40,568 nt of DNA from JANRIC01 sp033765345. GTDB taxonomy: Bacteria > Bacteroidota > Bacteroidia > Cytophagales > Microscillaceae. The stretch spans positions 1-40,568 of the forward strand of contig JANRIC010000119.1 of NCBI GenBank assembly GCA_033765345.1, read 5' to 3'. Below the pieces are notes generated by a model that searched no databases, was not told the DNA's origin, and was given only the letters and a program-made list of their open reading frames with translations. The translations under genes and the position numbers were made by a program. Every line of letters starts with the position of its first letter. The stretch's first letter is position 1. Shown piece after piece: positions 15,764 through 24,011 of this stretch.

Positions 15764-16228
15764 TTATTTTTTCTTCGGAATAATGACCGTTGCTTCAATT
15801 TCTATCAGCACATCCTCTCTAAAAAGTCGCTCTACTTGTACGGCTGTGCTGGCTGGGGGATTCTGGACATTGATGAATTTATTTCTCAGCTCACGAAGTA
15901 GCAGAATTTGAGACATATCCACGAGGTAATAATTGAGTTTGGCGATGTCGCTCATGGTTCCTCCGGCTTTCTCGATGATATTTTTGAGATTGGTGAAGGT
16001 CTGCTCGATTTGTTTGCTTAGGTCTCCCACGCCTACGGTGTTGCCTTGTTCGTCTAAGGGTACTTGTCCGGAGATCAGGAGCATTTTGGCTGTTCCGAGG
16101 TCTACTTCTACATATTGCGAGTAGCCGGCCGGGCTGATGTCTTTAAATTCTAGCATATTATTGGTTTTTTGGGCGAAACAAGTTGAAAAACAAAAAAAAA
16201 GAAAAAATAAGCTTGGTAATTGACGCAT
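15764..16228 (-). CDS. RidA/YjgF-family protein with signal peptide
   Basis: 154 residues from ATG 16228. MRQLPSLFFLFFCFSTCFAQ is a signal peptide; an upstream start at 16264 would bury it. The mature part is RidA-like: KMLLISGQVPLDEQG, QTFTNLKNIIEKAGGTMSDI, NPPASTAVQVERLFREDVLIEIEATVI. Cytosolic RidA enzymes hydrolyse reactive enamines and carry an arginine in a PARS/PPAR-type site. Here NPPASTAVQ has S where that arginine usually sits, so deaminase activity is doubtful and an exported, non-canonical role is likely. It lies 58 bp downstream of the SpoIIE-type regulator gene on the same strand. Confidence 0.82.
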   Translation of the reverse strand: MRQLPSLFFLFFCFSTCFAQKTNNMLEFKDISPAGYSQYVEVDLGTAKMLLISGQVPLDEQGNTVGVGDLSKQIEQTFTNLKNIIEKAGGTMSDIAKLNYYLVDMSQILLLRELRNKFINVQNPPASTAVQVERLFREDVLIEIEATVIIPKKK

Positions 16229-16286
16229 AGGCCTGAAATTAATTTTGAGTAAGATAATATCCATATTCTAAAGAAACAACTCCCTG

Positions 16287-18566
16287 CTAATGAAATTTAA
16301 TCCCCACTACGGTAATGTCATCGGTTTGGGGGTAGTCTTTGCGCCAGGAGTCGAGTTCGAGTTGTAGGAATTCTTTTTGCTCAGCGAGGGGCAGATGACT
16401 GATTTTGAGCAGTAATTGTCGGAAATTTTTTTTCATGTATTTTCTTCCGTTTTTGCCCCCAAATTGATCCTGAAAACCATCGCTGGCCAGATAAAAGATG
16501 TCGTCTTTTCGGACTTTGAACGTCTGTTGGGTGAAAATTTTATTGCGATAATAGGAGGAATAGCCAATGGAATATTTATCGGGTTTGATGATGTGGATGT
16601 CAAAATCACGCAGCAAATACAGCGCATTGCCGGTACCTGCAAATTTAAGCTGTTGTGTTGCTTCATCATAAACCACCAAGCTGATTTCCATCCCGTCATA
16701 GATTTGCTGCTCGCTGTTGCGTTTTTTGAGTGTATTGATGACCTTACTGTCCAGTACTTTGAGGATAAGCTCGGGTTCGGTGATTTGTTTATCCAAAATG
16801 ATTTCATTGAGTATTGAATTGCCCATCATCGTCATAAAAGCACCCGGTACACCGTGCCCTGTGCAGTCTGCTACGGCAATCACTTTGAGGGTTCTGACAC
16901 TTGGGGAGGCCGTTGTGGTATTCATTTGCAAATGACGAGTCAGGGGGCTACCCAAAAAGCGTTCGGAATTGGCTCTTCGCATTTGATGCATCTCTACCTC
17001 TGCATACGTATTGACTTCATTGTACCAGTAAAAATCTCCAGAGACAATATCTTTGGGCTGAAAAAAGATAAACCCTTCTTCAAAAACAGACTCAATCTTT
17101 TGGTAATCGTGCAAAATAGCCCCCTGAATGCGGCTGGCATAAACGATACTGTCGGTGATGTGTTTATTTTTTTCTTCCAAAGCCTGGTTTTGGTGCTCCA
17201 TCAGGTCTCTTTGAGAGGCGATTTCTTCTCTTTGGGAAAGAATTTCGGCTTTTTGCTCCTCGATTTCGTGGGTTCTTTCACGGACTTTTTCCTCGAGCTC
17301 ACGGTTTACTTTGGTCTGTAGGTTACGGTTTTCTTCCAGTTGGTAGATCAATTCAAGTTGAATTCTTTTTTTATCTTTGAGGCTTTCGCGGTATCGCTCA
17401 CTTAGCCCCAAGGAAAAGACTGAGAGTTCCAACACAATCCCGATCTGATAATACAACTGGTTGAAAGGTATATTGAGCATTTTGGCTGAGCCAACCAATA
17501 AGATAATCGTACCCAAAGCCATAAAAGCCGTACCCAGGGCAAAATACCGAGCAATCCGGTCGCCTGCGATCAGCATCCACAAGAGAATGATCAGCAAGAT
17601 AGAAAATACGCCTGTATTGACGTACTTCTCTGCGAACATATATAGCTGATAATCTGTGGATGCCAGGCTAATCTGCCCAATACTTACGATCATAAACAAG
17701 ATATTCAGTATTCTGATTAGGGTATCCCATAAAGGCATCTTCTCAGGAGTCCGAAGGAAATAACGCATAAACTGCAAATAAAAAACAAAGGCAATGTAGG
17801 CTGTAAAAGGCAGATACAAATAATTGAACACGGGAAACTGCCCCAGGAAAAATTCACCCCAGTAGCCGTAAAAATTCAGCATATAGATAGAGGTAGTCAA
17901 AATATAAATCACATAATAAAAATAAGCTCGGTCGCCAGTTCTAAAAAAAAGTAATAAATTGTACAAAAGCATCATCCAGAGCAAACCATGAAAAAACCCT
18001 TGTGTGAGATTATCTTTAATGAGTATATCCTGCCAGTAGTGCTTATTGATGAGCCTTAAATTGGGATCGGGCGGGTAATTGATTTGGTTTTCGAAGCGAA
18101 CAAGCACCTCTAGGGTTTCTTGGGCAGGTAGAAATAGACTGATGCTATTAAATCGGCCAGCTTCAACATCACGCTCTGCATTGGGTAAAAATTGCCCGCT
18201 TCTTCTCAAAAAATACTTGCCTGGGGTGCGGCTGGTATAGACTTCGACAAAGCTGAGTTTTCCCAAAGAAAGCATCCAATCGCTATCGGAGTCCATGTGG
18301 CTTGTAAGAAAAAACTTAACCCAATAGACCTCAAAAGGCTTTAATTGGTCTTTTTGGGGGTTAAAAATATGAAATTTATTTTGGGCATAGTTCAAATCAT
18401 AAATTGTAAGACTTTTTTGTGGATCGTGTAGAATGAGCAGATGGGTATTTTCCAGAAAAAGGGTGTTTTCTGGGGAGTGAATGTCAAAGGTGTAATCTTT
18501 GGGGTTTTGTGCCTTGGCGTGCAAGTACAAGACCATAAAAAAAGACACAAAAATAATTCGGTGCAT
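16287..18566 (-). CDS. 7TMR-DISM sensor with coiled coil and SpoIIE/PP2C phosphatase
   Basis: 759 residues from ATG 18566 (a GTG at 18593 is possible). Signal peptide MHRIIFVSFFMVLYLHAKAQ, extracellular 7TMR-DISM sensory domain (about 25-170), seven membrane helices (about 180-385), a long coiled coil (LEENRNLQTKVNRELEEKVRERTHEIEEQK region) and a C-terminal SpoIIE domain. The phosphatase keeps VSGDFYWY, AVADCTGHGVPGAFMTMMG, FYLASDGFQDQFGG and TDDITVVGI, the metal-binding aspartate motifs. Such proteins couple an outside signal to dephosphorylation of an anti-sigma antagonist or other target. No partner kinase or antagonist gene is adjacent. Confidence 0.9.
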   Translation of the reverse strand: MHRIIFVSFFMVLYLHAKAQNPKDYTFDIHSPENTLFLENTHLLILHDPQKSLTIYDLNYAQNKFHIFNPQKDQLKPFEVYWVKFFLTSHMDSDSDWMLSLGKLSFVEVYTSRTPGKYFLRRSGQFLPNAERDVEAGRFNSISLFLPAQETLEVLVRFENQINYPPDPNLRLINKHYWQDILIKDNLTQGFFHGLLWMMLLYNLLLFFRTGDRAYFYYVIYILTTSIYMLNFYGYWGEFFLGQFPVFNYLYLPFTAYIAFVFYLQFMRYFLRTPEKMPLWDTLIRILNILFMIVSIGQISLASTDYQLYMFAEKYVNTGVFSILLIILLWMLIAGDRIARYFALGTAFMALGTIILLVGSAKMLNIPFNQLYYQIGIVLELSVFSLGLSERYRESLKDKKRIQLELIYQLEENRNLQTKVNRELEEKVRERTHEIEEQKAEILSQREEIASQRDLMEHQNQALEEKNKHITDSIVYASRIQGAILHDYQKIESVFEEGFIFFQPKDIVSGDFYWYNEVNTYAEVEMHQMRRANSERFLGSPLTRHLQMNTTTASPSVRTLKVIAVADCTGHGVPGAFMTMMGNSILNEIILDKQITEPELILKVLDSKVINTLKKRNSEQQIYDGMEISLVVYDEATQQLKFAGTGNALYLLRDFDIHIIKPDKYSIGYSSYYRNKIFTQQTFKVRKDDIFYLASDGFQDQFGGKNGRKYMKKNFRQLLLKISHLPLAEQKEFLQLELDSWRKDYPQTDDITVVGIKFH

Positions 18567-18628
18567 TTTTGATTTTTTTAAGAAGCTAAACACACAGGCT
18601 TATAAAAATAAGTGCAATTTCTTGATAA

Positions 18629-19465
18629 TTACATCAAATTTTCAATTTCTTCTATGCTTAAACCTGTCAGTATGGAAATAGTTTTTTTTTCAATCCCTTC
18701 TTTTAATGCATTGATTGCTATTTCAATATTTCTTTTGTCTAAAGCCTCTTCAATGGCAGTGTCCATCACATTTTTCAGATCTCTATAATACTTTAAACTA
18801 TCCTGGTAGGCTCTCTGTTCTTCTTCGTTGTAATTAGCTATTTCGGCAATTTCAAACAATTTCTCAAATATTCCCAGTTTAAATTTATCCGGCATTCTAT
18901 CCAGATTGGGAAGGTTCTTTAATAAAAATAACCATTTATCATAATGAGTTTCCAATTTATCCAAAGGTTTATTAAATTTAGGCATCTCAAGATAAATAAA
19001 CATAAGTTTGTTGTAAAAAACTTCTTTGGTTTCAGTATCCATGAGACGGACATTATGGCGGATTTTTTCTTGATGTGAAGGAATATCATCAAATATAAAA
19101 TCCATAATAGAGATAGTATAAACGCCTTGTAGCTGATAATTCCATTCTCCTTTCTCGGCTTGCTCTTGAATAGCAAAAGTAGAATAATATAAACTTCTAT
19201 CCTTAAAAAATTTTTGTTTTGCTTTTTGAAGTTCTACGATAAATCTCTCACCTTTATCATTTTTACAATAAAGATCAAAAACTGCTTTTCGGTCAGCAAC
19301 GCTTATTCCTAGATGTTCGGTTTTAAGGTAAGTTATATCTGTTATAATCGCTTTGTCTTTAAGAAGTTCATTGATAAAATCAATGAGTAACTCTTTGTTT
19401 GCTTCTTCTCCGAAGATTTTTTTGAAACCAAAATCTGTAAATGGATTGATGTATCTCGCTTTCAT
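18629..19465 (-). CDS. Rpn-type PD-(D/E)XK nuclease family protein (PF12784-like)
   Basis: 278 residues from ATG 19465. It opens with the family signature YINPFTDFGFKKIFGEEANK and contains the nuclease core ADRKAVFDLYCKNDKGERFIVELQKAK: an aspartate, then E-x-K-like ELQK, as in Rpn recombination-promoting nucleases. The C-terminus is helical with an acidic and lysine-rich stretch. Family members are annotated as putative transposases but act as DNA endonucleases. No inverted repeats were seen around it. It lies 37 bp downstream of the POT transporter gene and may be cotranscribed. Confidence 0.85.
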   Translation of the reverse strand: MKARYINPFTDFGFKKIFGEEANKELLIDFINELLKDKAIITDITYLKTEHLGISVADRKAVFDLYCKNDKGERFIVELQKAKQKFFKDRSLYYSTFAIQEQAEKGEWNYQLQGVYTISIMDFIFDDIPSHQEKIRHNVRLMDTETKEVFYNKLMFIYLEMPKFNKPLDKLETHYDKWLFLLKNLPNLDRMPDKFKLGIFEKLFEIAEIANYNEEEQRAYQDSLKYYRDLKNVMDTAIEEALDKRNIEIAINALKEGIEKKTISILTGLSIEEIENLM

Positions 19466-19502
19466 AAGCATAATTCTTTCTATCAAAGATACACATTCTC
19501 CT

Positions 19503-20903
19503 TTAATTTCTCTCCAAAATATTATCGGTCTTTGTTTTTTCCAAATTAACTTCTTCGGTACCGTGAGTAAGCTTACTGATTTGATTGGAGAAAAGCACCA
19601 GTAGGCCTCCCATCACGATTGGAAAAATAACCAGACCCAAAAACACCGTAAATTCGCCCAAAGATTCTGCATATTTGCCTACCTCGGCAGCCAGTTTATT
19701 GCCAAAACCAATCACTGCCCAATAAATACCCATCATCGTAGCGACCATGTGCTTGGGAGATACTTTGGTAATAAAAGAAAGTGAAACGGGTGATAAACAC
19801 AACTCCCCAAGCGTGTGGAAGAGATAAGCCAGTACAAGCCAGTAGGCACTGGATTGTCTGATGACTTCACCAGTAGCCGAAACCTCACTTTCCATAGCAG
19901 CAGCCACCATAAAAATAAAACCCGTACCCATCACCATTGTACCGAATCCCATTTTAAAAATACCACCAATGTGTTTGCCTCTGCGCACAAAACTATCCCA
20001 AAAAACAGCCACAATTCCCCCGAAGATCATAATAAAACCTGCATTCAAGGCCTGAAATACGCCAGTAGGAATGACAAACAATCCGAAAAAATCCCGATTG
20101 GTGTATTGTTTGGTATACAAGTTCATCAGACCACCTGCCTGCTCAAAAGCCATCCAGAATACCAGCACAATCACCAGAGAAATCAAAATAGCCAGAATCC
20201 TGTCTTTTTCCTGACCTGATAGCTGTGTATTTTTAGAAAAATCATCCAATGCTTCGGTATGAATCTTAGAATCGGTTGTTTGGACGCTTACTTCTTCTCC
20301 AATGCCTTTGAGGTATTTTTGTCCGAAAATAAATACCAATTGCCCGGCAAGCATTCCGAGTCCGGCAAGGCTAAAGCCATAGTGCCAGCCGTAAATCTCC
20401 CCAACGGCACTCACGATGATGGATGCCAGGAAAGACCCTGTGTTAATCCCGATATAAAATATGGTAAAACCCGTATCGCGGCGCATATCACCTTTGCGGT
20501 ATAAGCCGCCCACCATCGTAGAAATGTTGGGTTTGAGACCACCCACACCCAGCACAATAAAGGCCAAACCCGTAAAAAAGGCTATTTTGGAAGGAATTGC
20601 CAGCATCAAATGACCGATTACAAGTAATCCGCCGCCTACCATGACAGTTCTTTTCTGCCCCCAGAGCTTATCGGCAATAATCCCACCCGGAATGGACATC
20701 ACATACACCAACATCGTATACCAACCATATAAATCCAGTGCTTGGTTATTGGTCCAGCCATAACCACCATTGGCTTGAGAGGTCAGAAAAAGCACCAAAA
20801 TAGCCCGCATCCCATAATAGCTGAATCGCTCCCAAAGCTCAGTAAAAAATAAAATGGCCAAACCCAGTGGATGTCCGAAAAAAGCCTTATCCGTATTCGT
20901 CAT
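19503..20903 (-). CDS. POT-family peptide transporter (MFS)
   Basis: 466 residues, proton-coupled oligopeptide transporter of the POT/PTR2 family. The diagnostic E-x-x-E-R-F motif is present in FFTELWERFSYYGMRAILVLF near residue 20. Further signatures are GGIIADKLWGQKRTVMVGG (helix 2-3 loop), GGLKPNISTMVGGLY, FTIFYIGINTGSF and LGELCLSPVSLSF. It has about 12-14 helices and imports di- or tripeptides across the inner membrane. A TATATTTG box lies 29 bp before its ATG on the minus strand. Confidence 0.93.
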   Translation of the reverse strand: MTNTDKAFFGHPLGLAILFFTELWERFSYYGMRAILVLFLTSQANGGYGWTNNQALDLYGWYTMLVYVMSIPGGIIADKLWGQKRTVMVGGGLLVIGHLMLAIPSKIAFFTGLAFIVLGVGGLKPNISTMVGGLYRKGDMRRDTGFTIFYIGINTGSFLASIIVSAVGEIYGWHYGFSLAGLGMLAGQLVFIFGQKYLKGIGEEVSVQTTDSKIHTEALDDFSKNTQLSGQEKDRILAILISLVIVLVFWMAFEQAGGLMNLYTKQYTNRDFFGLFVIPTGVFQALNAGFIMIFGGIVAVFWDSFVRRGKHIGGIFKMGFGTMVMGTGFIFMVAAAMESEVSATGEVIRQSSAYWLVLAYLFHTLGELCLSPVSLSFITKVSPKHMVATMMGIYWAVIGFGNKLAAEVGKYAESLGEFTVFLGLVIFPIVMGGLLVLFSNQISKLTHGTEEVNLEKTKTDNILERN

Positions 20904-21204
20904 ATTTTAAGTGTGTCTACTGAAAGAAATTCAAATATAATTGAAGTATTTTTATATATCACTTTAGCCTTTTATCAAAATAAAGTGAGATATGGCAGTA
21001 TTCCAAACTTTTGCGTTAAATAAATCACACCCAGCACAAATGCAAACCGTATCAGACCTTGCAAACTAAGCGAAATTTTGGTATTTGCTAAATTTTTTGC
21101 CTTAAAAAACACTTTTTTACAGATAAAAAATCTATAAATCTTTATATTGCCGAAGAATTGCCTGTAATGATTCATCCTGACTTTACCTAAATAAGCGCAA
21201 AACC
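20904..21204. promoter_or_regulatory. Divergent promoter region of the POT and UMF1 transporters
   Basis: 301 bp between two divergent transporter genes. On the minus strand TATATTTG (plus positions 20932-20939) fits the -7 box for the POT gene; a clear TTTG partner is missing. No promoter could be fixed for the plus-strand gene. A 66-codon ORF on the minus strand here has no recognisable features. Confidence 0.4.
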
Positions 21205-22527
21205 TTGAAAAAGAAAAATACAGTTATTGAAAAAAACAATCCCCGGATATTGAATGCTTGGGCTTCTTATGATTGGGCCAATTCAGTCTATAATCTGGCG
21301 ATTACGGCGGCGATTTTCCCGGTTTATTATGAGTCTACCACTAAAGAAGCCTTTCAAGGAGAAGTGGTCAAATTTTTCGGAATGGATTTTATCGCTTCGG
21401 TGCTTTATGCGTATGCCATTTCTTTATCTTTTTTGCTGGCGGCTATTTTATCGCCGCTGCTTTCAGGTTTGGCAGATTACGGCGGACTGAAAAAAGCATT
21501 TATGAAAATTTTTACCTATACTGGTGCCACGGCCTGTATGTGTTTGTTTTTTTTCAAGGGGGCAAATGTTGAGTATGGCATTATCATGGCGTTGATTGCA
21601 AGTATGGGGTTTTCGGGGGCTTTGGTGTTTTACAATTCGTATCTGCCGGATATTGCCACAGATGACCGTCTGGACAGTGTAAGTGCCAAAGGTTTTTCCT
21701 TGGGTTTTTTGGGGAGTGTGATCCAACTGACGATTAGCCTGGCGATTATTTTTAATGCAGAAACCCTTTTTGGCAAAGATAGCACAGGTTTTGCCACTCG
21801 GTTTTCTTTTTTACTGGTAGGGATTTGGTGGATTGGTTTTGCACAGATTGCCTTTTTTTATCTCCCCAAAAATGTCTATAAAGAACGAACAGACCAAACC
21901 AATCTGGTCAAAAAAGGCTTCAAAGAGCTTTTGAAGGTCTGGGAAAGTTTGCGGGGTTTGCCGAATCTGAAGCGTTTTTTGGCGGCATTTTTCTTTTATA
22001 ATATGGGGGCGCAGAGTATTTTTTTGCTGGCTACTATTTTTGGTAGCAAAGAATTGAACCTACCTCCAGAAAGACTGATTGGCGTGATTCTTTTGCTGCA
22101 ATTGGTGGGCATTGGTGGAGCTTATGTATTTGCCAATGTCTCCGCCCGGCGTGGGAATAAATTTGCCCTTCTTTCTATGCTGGTTGGTTGGACGCTGATT
22201 TGCGTCTTCGGCTATATGATTGACAATGAAGTAGAATTTTATATTCTGGCGGCTTCTTTTGGCTTTGTTATGGGAGGTATTCACCTTTCGCGCTCTACCT
22301 ATGCCAAGCTTATCCCCCAAGATACCCGTGATACGACCTCCTACTTTAGCTTTTATGATGTCACCGAGAAGTTGGCCACTGCACTAGGTCCCTTTTCTTA
22401 TGGCATCATAGAACTTCTGACGGGCGATATGCATTTCAGCCTCATCGCCTTGGGTATTTATTTTATTGTAGGAATGGTTATTCTGGCTAGGGTGAGCATT
22501 CCGAGAGGGATGGGGGGGAGTGAGTGA
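21205..22527 (+). CDS. MFS transporter, UMF1/Atg22-like
   Basis: 440 residues with about 12 helices. The N-terminal signature NAWASYDWANSVYNLAITAAIFP is characteristic of the UMF1/Atg22-like branch of the major facilitator superfamily. Further family segments: SPLLSGLADYGGLKKAFM, SYLPDIATDDRLDSVSAKG and RSTYAKLIPQDTRDTTSYFS. It starts at TTG 21205; no in-frame ATG precedes the first conserved residues and a stop lies at 21178-21180. Some relatives export amino acids in eukaryotic vacuoles; the bacterial substrate is unknown. Confidence 0.88.
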   Translation: MKKKNTVIEKNNPRILNAWASYDWANSVYNLAITAAIFPVYYESTTKEAFQGEVVKFFGMDFIASVLYAYAISLSFLLAAILSPLLSGLADYGGLKKAFMKIFTYTGATACMCLFFFKGANVEYGIIMALIASMGFSGALVFYNSYLPDIATDDRLDSVSAKGFSLGFLGSVIQLTISLAIIFNAETLFGKDSTGFATRFSFLLVGIWWIGFAQIAFFYLPKNVYKERTDQTNLVKKGFKELLKVWESLRGLPNLKRFLAAFFFYNMGAQSIFLLATIFGSKELNLPPERLIGVILLLQLVGIGGAYVFANVSARRGNKFALLSMLVGWTLICVFGYMIDNEVEFYILAASFGFVMGGIHLSRSTYAKLIPQDTRDTTSYFSFYDVTEKLATALGPFSYGIIELLTGDMHFSLIALGIYFIVGMVILARVSIPRGMGGSE

Positions 22528-22584
22528 AGAGAGGATACTCTCAAAGTTTTTTGCTAAAGGGGTAATTATTTAATGCAAAATTTA

Positions 22585-22612
22585 TTGATTTTACACATTG
22601 TGCATATCTTTG
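22585..22612 (+). promoter_or_regulatory. Promoter of the Dnd operon
   Basis: TTG at 22585-22587, a 17-nt spacer and TATCTTTG at 22605-22612 match the Bacteroidetes -33/-7 pattern. Transcription would start near 22619, giving a leader of about 24 nt before ATG 22643. This rules against the alternative TTG start at 22598, which lies upstream of the predicted transcript. Confidence 0.6.
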
Positions 22613-22642
22613 TATATTCAACCTATTATTAAACATTCCAAG

Positions 22643-23977
22643 ATGACCTTAAACACCAAAATTATTAAAGCCGAAATAAATGATCAATTTCTAGCTGATG
22701 ATAATCGTAGACCTTGGATTATTGGATTCAGTGGAGGTAAGGACTCAACGATGCTTTTGCAATTAATCTGGACTGCCATTAAGGAAATTCCTGCTGAAAT
22801 AAGAGATCAAAGAGATATATGGATAGTTTGTAATAATACGCTGGTAGAGAATCCTAAAATCATTCAATATACCGAGAAAGTCTTAAAACAAATCGAGAAG
22901 GCAGCTTTGGAACAAGGTATGCCTTTCAGAATTCAAAAAACAACCCCAAAACTTGAGGATACTTTTTGGATTAATGTAATTGGTAGAGGTTATCCTTCGC
23001 CAAACAACTTATTTAGATGGTGTACAGAAAGACTCAAAATAAATCCTACCACCAAATTTATTCTAGAGAAAGTAAACGAAAATGGCGAAGTAATCATTTT
23101 ATTGGGCACTCGCACTGATGAAAGTGCCAATCGTGCTAAATCTATGAAACAGCACGAGATTTTCGGACAAAGATTGAGAAAACATATACTTCCAAATGCT
23201 TATGTTTTTGCACCTATTAAGGATGTGCTTACACAAGATGTATGGGTTTATTTAAATCAAGTGCCGTCTCCTTGGGGGGCAAATAATAAAGAGTTGGTTA
23301 CTCTCTATAAAAATGCAAATAGTGGTGATTGCCCTTTGGTAATCGATGATTCCACACCGAGTTGTGGAAATAGTCGTTTTGGTTGTTGGGTTTGCACAGT
23401 GGTCAAGCGCGATAAGTCTATGGAAGGATTAATAGAAAATGGCGAAGAATGGATGTATCCTTTGTTGGAGATTCGTGATTTTTTAGTAACTTCGAGAGAT
23501 GAGAAAGAAAAGTATCGTGAACGAAGAAGAAGAAACGGAGAAGATCGTTCCGACGAAAACATTTATGGTCCTTATCAACCCTGGGTGCGTGCTAAAATTC
23601 TAAAAGATGTTTTAAAAGCACAACAACAAATTCAGTCTATTGACCCAACTATAAACCTCATCAGCCATCAGGAGTTAATTGCTATTCAAATACTTTGGTA
23701 TAGGGATAGTATTTTTAATGAAAGAGTATCCGATATTTATAATGAAATTTTCAACATTACGGAGATGAAAAATGATAAATTTGAAACCCAAAAAAAGAAA
23801 GAAGTAGAGCTTCTTAAAGAGGTCTGTTCCGATAAACCACAGCACATTCCCTTAATCGAGGAATTACTTTCCTTACAAAAATCTAAGATGCTGTTGCAAA
23901 GAAAGCATAACCTTACCAAAGACATTGAAAAAGGCTTAGAAAGATTTTTGGAAAATCAGACAGAGGAAATAAGCTAA
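22643..23977 (+). CDS. dndC: DndC: DNA phosphorothioation sulfurtransferase, PAPS-reductase fold
   Basis: 444 residues from ATG 22643. The PP-loop is GFSGGKDSTML (SGGKDST at 30-36), which activates the DNA phosphate with ATP. Four cysteines in SGDCPLV, PSCGNSRFGCWVC (C230, C241, C248, C251) are likely Fe-S cluster ligands. GTRTDESANRAKSM is the conserved segment after the loop. DndC of known systems delivers sulfur to the DNA backbone, using sulfur mobilised by a cysteine desulfurase. First gene of the operon, 34 bp before dndD. Length is normal for DndC, somewhat shorter than some (about 500). Confidence 0.93.
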   Translation: MTLNTKIIKAEINDQFLADDNRRPWIIGFSGGKDSTMLLQLIWTAIKEIPAEIRDQRDIWIVCNNTLVENPKIIQYTEKVLKQIEKAALEQGMPFRIQKTTPKLEDTFWINVIGRGYPSPNNLFRWCTERLKINPTTKFILEKVNENGEVIILLGTRTDESANRAKSMKQHEIFGQRLRKHILPNAYVFAPIKDVLTQDVWVYLNQVPSPWGANNKELVTLYKNANSGDCPLVIDDSTPSCGNSRFGCWVCTVVKRDKSMEGLIENGEEWMYPLLEIRDFLVTSRDEKEKYRERRRRNGEDRSDENIYGPYQPWVRAKILKDVLKAQQQIQSIDPTINLISHQELIAIQILWYRDSIFNERVSDIYNEIFNITEMKNDKFETQKKKEVELLKEVCSDKPQHIPLIEELLSLQKSKMLLQRKHNLTKDIEKGLERFLENQTEEIS

Positions 23978-24011
23978 TACCGACTTTTATGTCATAAAAC
24001 AGTAATCGTCC

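Noticed and set aside
18629..19465. Insertion sequence around the Rpn-type protein
   Set aside because: No terminal inverted repeats or target duplications were found at its borders.
22598..22642. Longer DndC start at TTG 22598
   Set aside because: The -7 promoter box at 22605-22612 lies inside that extension, and the added residues are unlike DndC.
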